Of a stretch of DNA of 64,000 nucleotides, positions 1 through 11,167 are shown in pieces (position 1 is the first letter of the stretch; every line of letters begins with the position of its first letter). The stretch is from an uncultured Sulfurovum sp. GTDB lineage: Bacteria; Campylobacterota; Campylobacteria; Campylobacterales; Sulfurovaceae. A program made the position numbers and the translations under genes. The DNA is taken from positions 30,071 to 94,070 of the forward strand of contig CACVAP010000059.1 in assembly GCA_902727895.1 (NCBI GenBank), read 5' to 3'. The notes under the pieces were generated by a model, which saw only the letters and a list, made by a program, of their open reading frames with translations, had not been told where the DNA came from and searched no databases.

Positions 1-276
1 GTGCTTTAACATGCTAGTCCTGTCTAGTAAACTTCTTATAAAGTGTGGAAAAAATTTACTTTTAAAATTATGACTCAGATTGTAGCCAAAGTTCATTAGC
101 TAAACATTAATTGGTTTTTTATATGTTCAATTACTTGATTAAAATACCCATTAAACTTGACAAATATCAATAGATTTTATGAATTTCCTCTTATTTACTT
201 TTTATCGTTAAATCCAAAAGTATATGTAAAGTTAATTGCATATAAAATATCATAAAAAAACATAAAGCGTGAAAAA
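1..276. other. Non-coding leader region before the carbonic anhydrase gene
   Basis: AT-rich sequence with no convincing open frame on either strand. It presumably contains the promoter of the carbonic anhydrase gene and the 3' flank of a gene outside the window. I see no tRNA, repeat or strong hairpin in it. Confidence 0.5.
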
Positions 277-903
277 ATGGATAAACTACAAAAAGACGGC
301 TACTCTAAATTTATGAAACAATATTTTAAAGAGAATAAAGAACTTTTCTCTACCCTTTCAAGAAGCCAAAAACCCGAAACCATGATTATAACTTGTAGTG
401 ACAGTCGTATTGACCCTGCACTATTACTAGATGCTCATCCTGGAGAGCTATTTATTATCAGAAATATTGGCAACATTGTGCCTCCCTATTTCCCTTCAAA
501 AGGCTCAACCCAAGCTTCCATAGAGTATGCTGTAAATGTATTACATATTAAAAGAATTGTGATTTTAGGTCATAGTAACTGTGGTGCCTGTGCCTACATG
601 TACCACAAGGCTAAAGAAGGTGAACAAAAACTCAACCATGTGGATCAATGGTTAAGCCATATTACTCCAGCAAAAAGTGCTTCTATGTTAGAAGTACATG
701 CCAATAAAAATAAAAATATCTTTCAACTGACCGAAAAACATAATATTGTTGTTTCTCTTCAACGTCTAATGGAGTATCCGTACATCCAAGACAACTTAAT
801 TAATGATAAAATTGAATTGGAAGGTTGGTGGTACGACATTGGATCAGGTGCTGTTGAAATTTATAATTTTAACACACGACATTTTGATGATGCGATTGAC
901 TAG
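277..903 (+). CDS. beta-class carbonic anhydrase
   Basis: Interconverts CO2 and bicarbonate in the cytoplasm, feeding bicarbonate to carboxylases. The 208-residue protein has the full zinc site of the beta class: Cys40 with the Asp42/Arg44 dyad in CSDSR, and His100 and Cys103 in HSNCGAC. Length is normal for the family. The start follows an A-rich stretch without a clear ribosome site. Its stop lies two bases from the stop of the convergent trmA gene, with no terminator between them. In autotrophic relatives such enzymes support carbon fixation by the reductive TCA cycle; that link is inference. Family assignment is certain; the physiological role is not visible from the neighbours. Confidence 0.95.
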   Translation: MDKLQKDGYSKFMKQYFKENKELFSTLSRSQKPETMIITCSDSRIDPALLLDAHPGELFIIRNIGNIVPPYFPSKGSTQASIEYAVNVLHIKRIVILGHSNCGACAYMYHKAKEGEQKLNHVDQWLSHITPAKSASMLEVHANKNKNIFQLTEKHNIVVSLQRLMEYPYIQDNLINDKIELEGWWYDIGSGAVEIYNFNTRHFDDAID

Positions 904-905
904 TC

Positions 906-2027
906 TTACTTTTTCCTCAAAAACACACCCGACTCAACATGATGGGTGTGAGGAAACTGATCATAAATAGCACTATCATCTATACTATGTGTTTTTGTTA
1001 ATTCTACTAAATCTCTAGCTAAAGTTTCAGGATTACAAGAAATATAAATAATATTTTCAATCCCTTGAATCAGCTTAATGCTTTCCATGTCTAATCCTGC
1101 ACGAGGTGGATCAACCAATACAGTTGAAAAAGAATAAGAATCTAAATCCACCTCTTTAAGACGGGTAAACTCTCGCTCTTTATTAAGTGCTTGGGTCATC
1201 TCTTCTGAAGCAAGGCGAATGAACTCTATATTACTTACATCATTCAACTCACAATTTTCTTTAGCAGCATAAATAGAACGTTTAGAAATCTCTGTTGCTA
1301 AAACTTTATCAAAATACTTAGAAAGAGGTAAAGTGAAATTACCTAGTCCACAGTAACTCTCTAAAAAGTCACCCTTTCCTTCTACTTTTTTAGCTTGTTT
1401 TATTGCCCACTCTATCATGTGAACATTTACAGCTGGATTTGGCTGAGTAAATCCACTTTCATAGTGTTTATACAAATAGTCTTGACCATCTATGAAAAGT
1501 TTTTCCATTACAAATTCGTCTGTAAGTATGACTTTTTGTTTACGACTTCGCCCCATAATCTTAGCATTTAGAAGTGTTTCAAGTTCTTTAGCTTCTGCCG
1601 TCCAGTCATCACCTAGCTTTCTATGGTAAATCATGGTGATTAAACATTCATCTGTAGTTGTTGCCAAAAACTCAATGGAAAAAAGACGATTTTTTAAAAC
1701 CGTTGAAGCATTAATTTTATCTAAAATCGGTTGCATTCTTTTTTCTATGGGAACAATAACTTTTGGACATTCACCAATGTTTACTGCACCTTTTTTATCT
1801 AAACGTCCCATAGCATATGAACAAATATCACCATCATGCCAAATCTTAAACTCTGATCTTGCTCTATAATGTGAAGGCTCTGCTGAAAAAACTTCTAAAT
1901 CTTTAACTTCAAAAGGAGACAATAATCCTAATACACGCTCTTTTTTTTGAGCCAACTCTACTTCATAACTTACGTCATAAATACTACAAGAACCACAGGT
2001 TCCAAAATGTTCACATTCCAATGTCAC
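906..2027 (-). CDS. trmA: tRNA (uracil-54-C5)-methyltransferase TrmA
   Basis: Makes ribothymidine at position 54 of tRNA using S-adenosylmethionine. The C-terminal two thirds match TrmA closely: FTQPNPAVN near residue 193, the SAM motif SYCGLGNFTLP at 224-234, VDPPRAGLD at 305-313, nucleophile Cys331 in YISCNPETLARDL and general base Glu365 in HHVE. Unusual for TrmA is an N-terminal cysteine set Cys5-x5-Cys11-x2-Cys14 plus Cys87, the spacing of the [4Fe-4S] site of the relative RlmD (RumA). The start given is GTG at 2027; TTG at 2021 has better spacing (seven bases) from the AAGG at 2029-2032 and may be the true start. Confidence 0.92.
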   Translation of the reverse strand: MTLECEHFGTCGSCSIYDVSYEVELAQKKERVLGLLSPFEVKDLEVFSAEPSHYRARSEFKIWHDGDICSYAMGRLDKKGAVNIGECPKVIVPIEKRMQPILDKINASTVLKNRLFSIEFLATTTDECLITMIYHRKLGDDWTAEAKELETLLNAKIMGRSRKQKVILTDEFVMEKLFIDGQDYLYKHYESGFTQPNPAVNVHMIEWAIKQAKKVEGKGDFLESYCGLGNFTLPLSKYFDKVLATEISKRSIYAAKENCELNDVSNIEFIRLASEEMTQALNKEREFTRLKEVDLDSYSFSTVLVDPPRAGLDMESIKLIQGIENIIYISCNPETLARDLVELTKTHSIDDSAIYDQFPHTHHVESGVFLRKK

Positions 2028-2099
2028 ACCTTCATAAATAATTAACGTATTTTAGCTAAAAGTTACTCAAGTGCAAATAGTATCTATGGAGATAAAAAA

Positions 2100-4076
<1,977 letters not shown>

Positions 4077-4088
4077 TTATCATTTAAT

Positions 4089-4097
4089 TGTTATGAT
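4089..4097 (+). promoter_or_regulatory. Extended -10 promoter for glnD, leaderless geometry
   Basis: TGTTATGAT, an extended -10 element (TGN plus TATGAT), ends five bases before the glnD ATG. No ribosome binding site is present, so the transcript would start at or within a base or two of the ATG. Confidence 0.5.
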
Positions 4098-4102
4098 ATG
4101 CC

Positions 4103-6553
4103 ATGAAAAATATAAAAAATGAGATTGAATCACTACTCTATGACAATGCACCAGATTTTGAAATTTCGAAACTTTTAAAAGCTGACATTAAAAGCTATTT
4201 TGGAACCCTAGATGAATCATTTCGTGAGAGTTCAGGAAAAGGTTTTCTACTCAAGCACACGCATAAGATTGATACCATTTTAGAATTGGTCTATAAAGCT
4301 GCCATGCGTTCAATGTTTGGCACCTACATGCCGTTAAGTAATACCCTTCCAATTACGCTACTCGCACTTGGTTCTTATGGGCGTGAACAACTTTGTGTTC
4401 ACTCAGACATTGACTTAATGATTGTCTACAAGGAGCTTCCTGGTTACAACACCCAAGAAATGATAGAGAAAATACTCTATATACTATGGGATGCTGGATT
4501 AAAACTAGGGCATAGAGTACATGAAGTTTCAACACTCCTTGAAGTTTCTCAGAGTGACATTACCATAAAAAGTTCCATGCTAGAGTCTCGTTATATTGTA
4601 GGCTCTAAACAACTTTGGGGACAAGTTCAAAATGAACTCATGCGTATGCGTAAAGACAATCCTCAAGAGTTTATTCATGCGAAAATTGAAGAGATGGCAG
4701 AATTGCATAAAAAATATCCTATGACGATGGAGCCGAACATTAAAGAGGGTGTTGGAGGCTTTAGAAATGCAAACCTTGTCTACTGGATAGGAAATGTTCT
4801 TCATAATGTAACCCGTATTAAAGATTTAGATACTTCTATTGTCACACCTAAAGAGTATAAAGAGTTTTGGAAAGCCTTAGAATTTCTATTTCAAATACGC
4901 TCAGCACTACATCTTGCAGCAGGACAAAAAGAAGATCGATTACGTCTCCAGCTCATTCCTGAAGTATCACGTTATTTAGGCTATGAAGACAGCAAAAGAG
5001 GGCAACTTAGATTTTCAAGAAAAGTAATAACTCATCTTAAAACAATAAAATTACATACTACTATTTGGGTTGAGGAACTTAGCCAATACCACAATAGAGA
5101 AAAGATGCTTCTACCCCAAAGTACCAGCTACCTTGAACTTATAAAACAGATGTCAGAAAGTAAAGAAACACTTTTTCCTGTTCATCCAGATTTCCTTAAA
5201 GCACTCTACAACAGTCCCAGAACACCTCAAGTTGGTAGAGAAATTTACCCTGTCCTAACCAAGATATTTGAACATCCTCAATCTCACTTAATTTTAACAA
5301 CCCTTATTGAAACACGCCTTCTAGGTTACACCATTCCTTATCTAAAAAAAATCATCAATCTACCACAGTTTGATGGTTATCATAAATATGCCGTAGGTAT
5401 CCATACAGTTAAATGTATTGAAGCACTAGAAAATATTCAAGATGAACGTGTTCAAAAAATTTATGAGTCATTAAGTCAAAGAGAAAAGACTTTTATAAAG
5501 GTAGTGACGCTCTTACATGATGCAGGAAAAGGTCGAAAAAAACCTCACTCTGAAGTAGGAACGGTTCTTATGAAGGGTATGGGTGAAAAATTAGACCTAA
5601 GTAGCGAAGAGATAAAACTAGGGAAAAACCTTATTCTACACCATTTACTGATGAGTATTACAGCCCAAAGAGAAGACTTACACTCAGAACAAACTATCTT
5701 AAAGTTTTCATCTTACTTCCCAACCCAAAAAGAGTTAGACTTTATCTATATCTTAACCTATGCCGATATGACAGGTGTTGGAACAAACACTTATAATGAC
5801 TTCTCTGCCAGTCTTATTCGACAACTTTATAACCAAGCTTCCTTAGCCATTCAAAATGTATCTCTGTTAAAGGAAACCTCTAAACGAATTAAAAAAGAAA
5901 AACAATTAGAAAAACTTTCTGATTTTAAAGCCCTACCTAAAACCTTACAAAAAAAAGTACTAAAAATTAATTCTGATATGTTTTTCATTAAAAATAAACC
6001 TCAACATGTTCTTGATATTATCACAAAAGCACATCACTTAGAAAATCATGAATACAGCATCTCGAATGAGAACTTTTTAACCATTGAAATTCTAAGAAAA
6101 GGCAACCTTGATCTCAGTTTTTTCCTTTATAAACTTTCTCACTTAAACCTTGTGCATATGGATATTTACAAACTTTTTAATGGAATTAAGTATTTTAGAA
6201 TTGATTTTGATCAAACCATTAAGGAAGATGACTCTTTTGCCCTTCATCAACTTATAGAAGAATCCCTTCTCCAAGTACATGATTTAAAAATAGCAAAACC
6301 CAAAATTTTAGAAGAAGATATCTTTATTGATTGTAATCATTCAAAAGAAAATGCTTTACTAAAATTAAACTGTGCTGATCAAAGAGGATTACTCTCCTAT
6401 ATCATTAATCTATTCGATGGCTTAAGCATTGATATCAACTCAGCAAAGATTCACACAAAAAGCAACAGAGTCAATGACCTTTTTTTAATCGAGAAGAATG
6501 GAAACTTTTGTGATAATACTAGTCTAATCATTAAAGAACTTACGGAGAATTAA
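4103..6553 (+). CDS. glnD: PII uridylyltransferase / uridylyl-removing enzyme GlnD
   Basis: Senses glutamine and adds or removes UMP on PII proteins, controlling nitrogen assimilation. The 816-residue protein has the nucleotidyltransferase signature GSYGREQ at 90-96 with metal ligands Asp102 and Asp104, a GlnD-linker region, an HD domain (His434; His472-Asp473 in LHDAGKG) and a C-terminal ACT domain from about 751 (LKLNCADQRGLLSYI). The first ACT copy of the enterobacterial enzyme is poorly conserved here (about 680-740), and the protein is about 70 residues shorter than that of E. coli. It is followed by glmS after three bases, so the two are co-transcribed and glutamine sensing sits next to a glutamine-consuming enzyme. 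No glnB or amtB is in the window. Confidence 0.93.
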   Translation: MKNIKNEIESLLYDNAPDFEISKLLKADIKSYFGTLDESFRESSGKGFLLKHTHKIDTILELVYKAAMRSMFGTYMPLSNTLPITLLALGSYGREQLCVHSDIDLMIVYKELPGYNTQEMIEKILYILWDAGLKLGHRVHEVSTLLEVSQSDITIKSSMLESRYIVGSKQLWGQVQNELMRMRKDNPQEFIHAKIEEMAELHKKYPMTMEPNIKEGVGGFRNANLVYWIGNVLHNVTRIKDLDTSIVTPKEYKEFWKALEFLFQIRSALHLAAGQKEDRLRLQLIPEVSRYLGYEDSKRGQLRFSRKVITHLKTIKLHTTIWVEELSQYHNREKMLLPQSTSYLELIKQMSESKETLFPVHPDFLKALYNSPRTPQVGREIYPVLTKIFEHPQSHLILTTLIETRLLGYTIPYLKKIINLPQFDGYHKYAVGIHTVKCIEALENIQDERVQKIYESLSQREKTFIKVVTLLHDAGKGRKKPHSEVGTVLMKGMGEKLDLSSEEIKLGKNLILHHLLMSITAQREDLHSEQTILKFSSYFPTQKELDFIYILTYADMTGVGTNTYNDFSASLIRQLYNQASLAIQNVSLLKETSKRIKKEKQLEKLSDFKALPKTLQKKVLKINSDMFFIKNKPQHVLDIITKAHHLENHEYSISNENFLTIEILRKGNLDLSFFLYKLSHLNLVHMDIYKLFNGIKYFRIDFDQTIKEDDSFALHQLIEESLLQVHDLKIAKPKILEEDIFIDCNHSKENALLKLNCADQRGLLSYIINLFDGLSIDINSAKIHTKSNRVNDLFLIEKNGNFCDNTSLIIKELTEN

Positions 6554-6556
6554 AAT

Positions 6557-8365
6557 ATGTGTGGAATTATTGGATACCTTGGAAAAAATGAAAAAAAAGA
6601 AATTTTACTAGATGGATTACAAGAGTTAGAATATAGAGGCTATGACTCAGCTGGTATTGCCATTATAGAAAACAAACAACTTAAGAACTTTAAAGCAGTT
6701 GGTAGACTGAAAAACTTAAGAGAAAAAACAAAAGATTATGAAAGTGTAGGCTTTGGAGTTTCAATTGGTCATACACGTTGGGCAACACATGGTAAGCCAA
6801 CTGAGCTTAATGCCCATCCACATATGGGAGCTTACTCTTTTGTTGTACATAATGGGATTATTGAAAACTATCAAGAACTAAAAAAAGAATTACAAACAGA
6901 TGGTGTTAAGTTTTTAAGCCAAACAGACACAGAAACAATTGTTCACCTTTTTGAAAAAAATCATAATATTAATAACAACCCATGGCAATCATTTCAAGAT
7001 ACCATTGCTAAACTTGATGGTGCTTATGCCACTTTGTTAATAACTGAGGCTGATGAAGAAACCATCTATTTTGCTAAAAATGGTTCACCTATGCTTATTG
7101 GATTTAATGAATCAGATGTTTATTTTGCTTCATCAGATACACCAATTATTGGGAAAGCTACTGAGGTTTATTATTTAGAAGATGGTGAGTTTGGTTATGC
7201 TAAAGATGGTAAAGTATTTCTTTTTGATGCTAATGGAGAAAAAACATTTTCTAAACAAGCATTGGCTACAGACAAAGCCATGGCACAAAAAGATGGTTAC
7301 CGATTTTTTATGGAAAAAGAAATCTATGAACAAAGTCAAGTAATGAATGATACCATGATGGGTCGTGTACTTGAAGATAAAATAGACTTTGAAGAGCTAG
7401 ATAAAAACCTTTTTGACAATATCTCTAACATAAAAATTTGTGCTTGTGGAACCTCATATCATTCAGCACTTACAGCTTCATATCTTTTTGAACGTATTGC
7501 GAAAATTCCTTGTCAAGTTGAGATTGCTTCTGAGTTTAGATATAAAGAGCCCCTACTTCGTGAAGATACTCTCTTTATAACCATCTCTCAAAGTGGAGAA
7601 ACAGCTGATACACTAGAAGCACTTAAAATGGCAAAAAGAGCTGGATTAAGAAGTCTAAGTATTTGTAATGTAGATAACTCATCAATAGTAAGAGAATCTG
7701 ATGCAGCTGTACTTACCCGTGCAGGAATTGAGAAAGGCGTAGCAAGTACCAAAGCATTTGCTACTCAAACCATGGTACTTTGGATGCTAGCTATTTATGT
7801 AGCACAAGCTAAAAAGACTATAGATAGTGAACTTCTAAAAGAAGAATTAAATGCTATGAGACAAACCCCTAAATCACTTTTAATTAATGACAGCATTCAT
7901 CCTAAAATGACCCGTCTTTCAAAACGTTACTTACATGGTCATGGATTTTTCTTTATAGGAAGAGACCTATTCTTTCCCTTAGCACTTGAAGGGGCTTTAA
8001 AACTAAAAGAAATTTCTTATTTACACGCTGAGGGATACCCATCTGGAGAGATGAAACATGGACCAATTGCTTTAGCCGATGCAGAGCTTTTCACCGTAGC
8101 GCTTATGCCTAAATCTTTACACTATGAAAAAATAAAATCTAATGTAGAAGAGTTATGTGCAAGAGATGCGACTGTGTTAGCCATATCCCCTGAACCTTTT
8201 GATTTAGCTGATGACTATGTTAAAACAACTTATGATTCACACCCGATGTTAGAGTTTTTTGAGATGATGGTTGTTACCCAATTACTTGCACTTGAAATTT
8301 CAGTAAGACTAGGGAATGATGTAGATATGCCAAGAAACTTAGCGAAGTCTGTAACCGTTGAATAG
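6557..8365 (+). CDS. glmS: Glutamine-fructose-6-phosphate aminotransferase (isomerizing) GlmS
   Basis: Forms glucosamine-6-phosphate from fructose-6-phosphate and glutamine, the first step to UDP-GlcNAc for peptidoglycan and LPS. Full length at 602 residues. The N-terminal glutaminase begins MCGIIGYLG, with Cys2 as nucleophile after Met removal; two SIS domains follow (CACGTSYHSA near 295, SQSGETADT near 341, EKGVASTKAFATQ near 393) and the C-terminus RNLAKSVTVE carries Lys597, equivalent to the sugar-binding lysine. The start is three bases after the glnD stop, with GGAG at 6544-6547 inside the glnD end as ribosome site. I see no glmS ribozyme-type leader; expression comes from the glnD transcript. 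Confidence 0.97.
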   Translation: MCGIIGYLGKNEKKEILLDGLQELEYRGYDSAGIAIIENKQLKNFKAVGRLKNLREKTKDYESVGFGVSIGHTRWATHGKPTELNAHPHMGAYSFVVHNGIIENYQELKKELQTDGVKFLSQTDTETIVHLFEKNHNINNNPWQSFQDTIAKLDGAYATLLITEADEETIYFAKNGSPMLIGFNESDVYFASSDTPIIGKATEVYYLEDGEFGYAKDGKVFLFDANGEKTFSKQALATDKAMAQKDGYRFFMEKEIYEQSQVMNDTMMGRVLEDKIDFEELDKNLFDNISNIKICACGTSYHSALTASYLFERIAKIPCQVEIASEFRYKEPLLREDTLFITISQSGETADTLEALKMAKRAGLRSLSICNVDNSSIVRESDAAVLTRAGIEKGVASTKAFATQTMVLWMLAIYVAQAKKTIDSELLKEELNAMRQTPKSLLINDSIHPKMTRLSKRYLHGHGFFFIGRDLFFPLALEGALKLKEISYLHAEGYPSGEMKHGPIALADAELFTVALMPKSLHYEKIKSNVEELCARDATVLAISPEPFDLADDYVKTTYDSHPMLEFFEMMVVTQLLALEISVRLGNDVDMPRNLAKSVTVE

Positions 8366-8386
8366 TGTCACTTCTATATAGATTTT

Positions 8387-8408
8387 TTGTGGGCTAAAAA
8401 GCCCACAA
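8387..8408. terminator. Hairpin between convergent glmS and YfaZ-like genes
   Basis: Perfect 9-bp inverted repeat TTGTGGGCT / AGCCCACAA with a four-base loop. It sits between two convergent stop codons but neither side is followed by a proper T-tract (the T6 lies on the upstream side for the plus strand). It may protect or end both 3' ends. Confidence 0.4.
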
Positions 8409-8416
8409 TGGTTAAT

Positions 8417-8998
8417 TTAATAAGTAATTTTTAACCCAGCATAATAACCAGTATCAAACAAGTCTCTACTATAACCTTTATACTCGGTATGAATATTTCT
8501 ATATCCAGCATAAATCTTTACATTTTCAATAACTTCTATATCTCCAGAAATTCTATACTCTGAATATGATTCAGAATCACTAAAACTTAATGCTGATGGT
8601 GCATATAAACCACTTGCTTCAAGAGAAATAGGAGGTATACCAAATTCTAAAGGAGGAAAAGTATAACGAACTTTTGCCATTAATGGCATTGCTGAAAAAT
8701 CATCACTACCAACCTCAGCCCAAATAAACTTTGCACCTAAAGTTACTTCAACACCCTCAGCAGCTTCAAGATTATTTGTCGCACCAATACCTAAACCAAT
8801 AAGCTTTTCAGTATCTGCTCGTAGAAAATTAACATCTGCTTGATATATAGTACTACTTGTTTGGAGTGCCTCTAAATTTCTTGAATCCAATACAGCTTCA
8901 ATTTCTAAATCATCTTCATTAATATTTATACCAACACCACTGTCAGCAAGTAATACTGCTGATGATAAAAGTGTTGTTACAATTGTTTTTTTAAACAT
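8417..8998 (-). CDS. YfaZ-like outer membrane beta-barrel protein
   Basis: A 193-residue exported protein with a signal peptide (MFKKTIVTTLLSSAVLLADS) and alternating hydrophobic strands ending in an aromatic residue (AGLKITY), as expected of an outer membrane barrel. The pattern GVGININEDDLEIEA followed by a strand with LGIGATNNLE and GVEVTLGAKFIWAEV resembles the YfaZ family. Function unknown. It is a single gene with an AGGA ribosome site, convergent with glmS. The family name is a resemblance made by eye, not proven. Confidence 0.6.
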   Translation of the reverse strand: MFKKTIVTTLLSSAVLLADSGVGININEDDLEIEAVLDSRNLEALQTSSTIYQADVNFLRADTEKLIGLGIGATNNLEAAEGVEVTLGAKFIWAEVGSDDFSAMPLMAKVRYTFPPLEFGIPPISLEASGLYAPSALSFSDSESYSEYRISGDIEVIENVKIYAGYRNIHTEYKGYSRDLFDTGYYAGLKITY

Positions 8999-9109
8999 AT
9001 AGGAATCCTCTGTTATATTTTATTTTTAATATTATAGCATAGCTTAATATCATTTCACAATTTCATTACAAAATTAAGATACTATGATGACTATACAAAA
9101 GGAATAACT

Positions 9110-9418
9110 ATGAGAAAAATTTTACTGCTACTTATCACAACTTTAGCACTGGTTGCGAATAGTCAAGAACTCTATAAAAACTGTGCTGGTTGTCATGGTG
9201 AGAATGGAGAAATTCAGGCACTTAGTAAGTCAGCCATAATAGGAGGTCAAGATAAAAATCTAACCATTAAACAATTGACAGCCTATAAGAATAGTGAATT
9301 AAATAAATATGGTTTAGGGAATATTATGAACTTACAATTAAGTACCTTCTCTGACCAAGACATCAATAAACTGGCTAATTATATCGCAACTATGGATACT
9401 AATGCTTCTTCAAAGTAA
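9110..9418 (+). CDS. Small periplasmic class I c-type cytochrome
   Basis: Electron carrier of the periplasm. The 102-residue precursor has a signal peptide ending near residue 18 and one haem site, Cys25-Ala-Gly-Cys28-His29, at the start of the mature protein. The distal Met ligand is probably in the GLGNIMNLQLS segment, and the C-terminal helix FSDQDINKLANYIATM is typical of cytochrome c553-like proteins. The ribosome site AAGGAA lies before the ATG. Campylobacterota use such monohaem proteins to carry electrons from the bc1 complex or hydrogenases to terminal oxidases and reductases; the partner is not visible here. Confidence 0.85.
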   Translation: MRKILLLLITTLALVANSQELYKNCAGCHGENGEIQALSKSAIIGGQDKNLTIKQLTAYKNSELNKYGLGNIMNLQLSTFSDQDINKLANYIATMDTNASSK

Positions 9419-9485
9419 AGTAGCTTAGTAGATTAATCCCATATTAAGTTTTATATGCTATTTTCCGTTAACTCAAGGAGAAATT

Positions 9486-9758
9486 ATGACAGAACAAGAA
9501 AAATTTGCAAATATGACATTGGTTGAAAAAATAAATGCTATTGATCAAACAATTGAAGAGAAGATAAGAGGTTTCTTACAGAAAGACAATGGTGATGTAG
9601 AGTTAGTTAATGTAGTAGAAAGATTTGACTACCTTATGGTTTATGTAGAGTACCAAGGAGCTTGTGTATCTTGTGAATCTTCAGGTAATACATTGGCATC
9701 AATGGAAACTATTTTACAAAGAATGCATGCAGATAATATTAGAGTTATAAGCGCATAA
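9486..9758 (+). CDS. NifU C-terminal (Nfu) domain protein
   Basis: A stand-alone Nfu domain of 90 residues. Such proteins carry and transfer Fe-S clusters through a CxxC pair, seen here as Cys60 and Cys63 in GACVSCESSG. The fold pattern (an N-terminal helix, a strand with VVERFDYLMVYVEYQG, and a C-terminal helix LASMETILQRMH) is that of the family. A strong ribosome site (AAGGAG) precedes the ATG. It stands alone, convergent to serS, with a hairpin between them. It may deliver clusters to respiratory proteins. Confidence 0.85.
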   Translation: MTEQEKFANMTLVEKINAIDQTIEEKIRGFLQKDNGDVELVNVVERFDYLMVYVEYQGACVSCESSGNTLASMETILQRMHADNIRVISA

Positions 9759-9770
9759 CTCCATTCATAG

Positions 9771-9792
9771 GTAAGCATATAAAAATGCTTAC
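9771..9792. terminator. Hairpin between convergent nfu-like gene and serS
   Basis: Perfect 8-bp stem GTAAGCAT / ATGCTTAC with a six-base A-rich loop, placed between the two stop codons. No T-tract follows on either strand, so it may be a bidirectional 3'-end hairpin rather than a classical intrinsic terminator. Confidence 0.45.
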
Positions 9793-9815
9793 TACCTCTT
9801 CAGATGCTATTAAAA

Positions 9816-11066
9816 TTAAAGACCTAAGTAAGGTTTTAATACTTCAGGTGTATTAATGCTTCCATCTTCATTCTGATAGTTTTCCATAATGGCTACAAGT
9901 GTACGTCCTACAGCCAAAGCTGAACCATTCAAGGTATTTACTAATACATTTTTCTTTCCATCTTTGTAACGAATCTTTGCTCTTCTAGCTTGGAAATCAC
10001 GTGTATTTGAAATTGATGAAATTTCTCTGTATTTTCCTTGTCCAGGAAGCCAAACTTCAAGATCAATCGTCGTTGCAGCAGAGAAACCAAGGTCACCACC
10101 ACAAAGTTCAACCACTCTATGTGGAAGACCAAGTTGAGTTAAAATATCAGAAGCATTATCTACCATCATTTTAAAAGTCTCTTCACTCTGTTCAGGTGTT
10201 GTTATGGCTACCATCTCAACTTTGTCAAACTGATGCTGTCTTATCATACCACGTGTATCACGCCCTGCTGAGCCAGCTTCCTTTCTAAAACAAGGTGTGT
10301 ATCCTGTTAATAAAATAGGTAATTCTTTTTCTGTTAAAATTTCATCATTGTAAAGATTTGTTAATGGCACTTCTGCTGTGGGAATCAAATATAAGTCTTC
10401 ACCATCTATTTTAAATAAATCATCTTCAAACTTTGGTAATTGTCCTGTTCCTTGAAGCATGGCTGCATTATTAATAAACGGAACACAAACTTCTTCAAAA
10501 CCTTTCTTACGATTCACATCTAAAAAGAAGTTAATCAAAGCACGTTCTATTCTTGCTGCATCTCCACGAAGTACTGCAAAACGACTTTTAGCCAATTTTA
10601 CACCACGGTCAAATTCTATCCAACCATTCATCTCAGCCAATGCCCAATGCTCTTTTGCTTCAAAAGAAAAAGATTTTGGTTCAAGTACTTTTCTTAGCTC
10701 AACATTATCATCTTCATCTTCCCCCTCTGGAACAGAGTCATCAGGTAGATTTGGCATGGCTAAAGCAACATTTTCTAAAGCTTGTTGTGCTTCTCTAGCT
10801 GTTTCTTGTAAAGTAACTATCTCTTCTTTCTTAGCATCAACTTTAGCTTTTAATTCTCTTACATCTTTTTTCTCACGCATGTACTCACCAAAAAGTTTAG
10901 ACATTTGATTTTGCTCTGCTTTAGCTTCTTCAAGAATTGCATTTTTCTCTTTAAGTGTCGCAAAAAGCTCTTTCAAGTTTTCAAGTGTCTCTAGTGCAAC
11001 ACCTTTTTTTATGAACTTAGCACTTGCTTCATCAAAGTTTTTTTGTAAATATTTTAAATCAATCAT
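9816..11066 (-). CDS. serS: Seryl-tRNA synthetase SerS
   Basis: Charges tRNA-Ser (and tRNA-Sec) with serine. The 416-residue length is standard. An N-terminal helical hairpin (about 28-100, rich in Lys/Glu) is the tRNA-binding coiled-coil arm. The class II core shows [10 protein letters not shown] near 228, motif 2 [14 protein letters not shown] near 262, and motif 3 [16 protein letters not shown] near 380. It is the only complete aminoacyl-tRNA synthetase in the window. It appears to be monocistronic, with a hairpin upstream that separates it from the preceding outer membrane protein gene. Confidence 0.97.
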   Translation of the reverse strand: MIDLKYLQKNFDEASAKFIKKGVALETLENLKELFATLKEKNAILEEAKAEQNQMSKLFGEYMREKKDVRELKAKVDAKKEEIVTLQETAREAQQALENVALAMPNLPDDSVPEGEDEDDNVELRKVLEPKSFSFEAKEHWALAEMNGWIEFDRGVKLAKSRFAVLRGDAARIERALINFFLDVNRKKGFEEVCVPFINNAAMLQGTGQLPKFEDDLFKIDGEDLYLIPTAEVPLTNLYNDEILTEKELPILLTGYTPCFRKEAGSAGRDTRGMIRQHQFDKVEMVAITTPEQSEETFKMMVDNASDILTQLGLPHRVVELCGGDLGFSAATTIDLEVWLPGQGKYREISSISNTRDFQARRAKIRYKDGKKNVLVNTLNGSALAVGRTLVAIMENYQNEDGSINTPEVLKPYLGL

Positions 11067-11130
11067 AGTTTATACCTGTTTATAGTGAAAATTATTGCTG
11101 AAATTATAGTAGAAAATTGAGAAAGAGAGG

Positions 11131-11158
11131 ATTAAAGGACAGTAACTTGTCCTTTAAT
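11131..11158 (-). terminator. Terminator hairpin after the 11.2-11.7 kb outer membrane protein gene
   Basis: Perfect 11-bp stem ATTAAAGGACA / TGTCCTTTAAT around a six-base loop, nine bases downstream of the stop of the minus-strand outer membrane protein gene. On the minus strand it is followed by a pyrimidine-rich stretch (CCTCTCTTTCTC), an imperfect U-tract. Confidence 0.6.
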
Positions 11159-11167
11159 TAAAAAATA

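Noticed and set aside
6554..6556. glmS ribozyme or other riboswitch before glmS
   Set aside because: Only three bases separate glnD and glmS, leaving no room for a leader RNA.
8387..8408. Classical intrinsic terminator for glmS
   Set aside because: The stem is good but the T6 run lies upstream of it on the plus strand and no T-tract follows on either strand; kept only as a low-confidence 3'-end hairpin.
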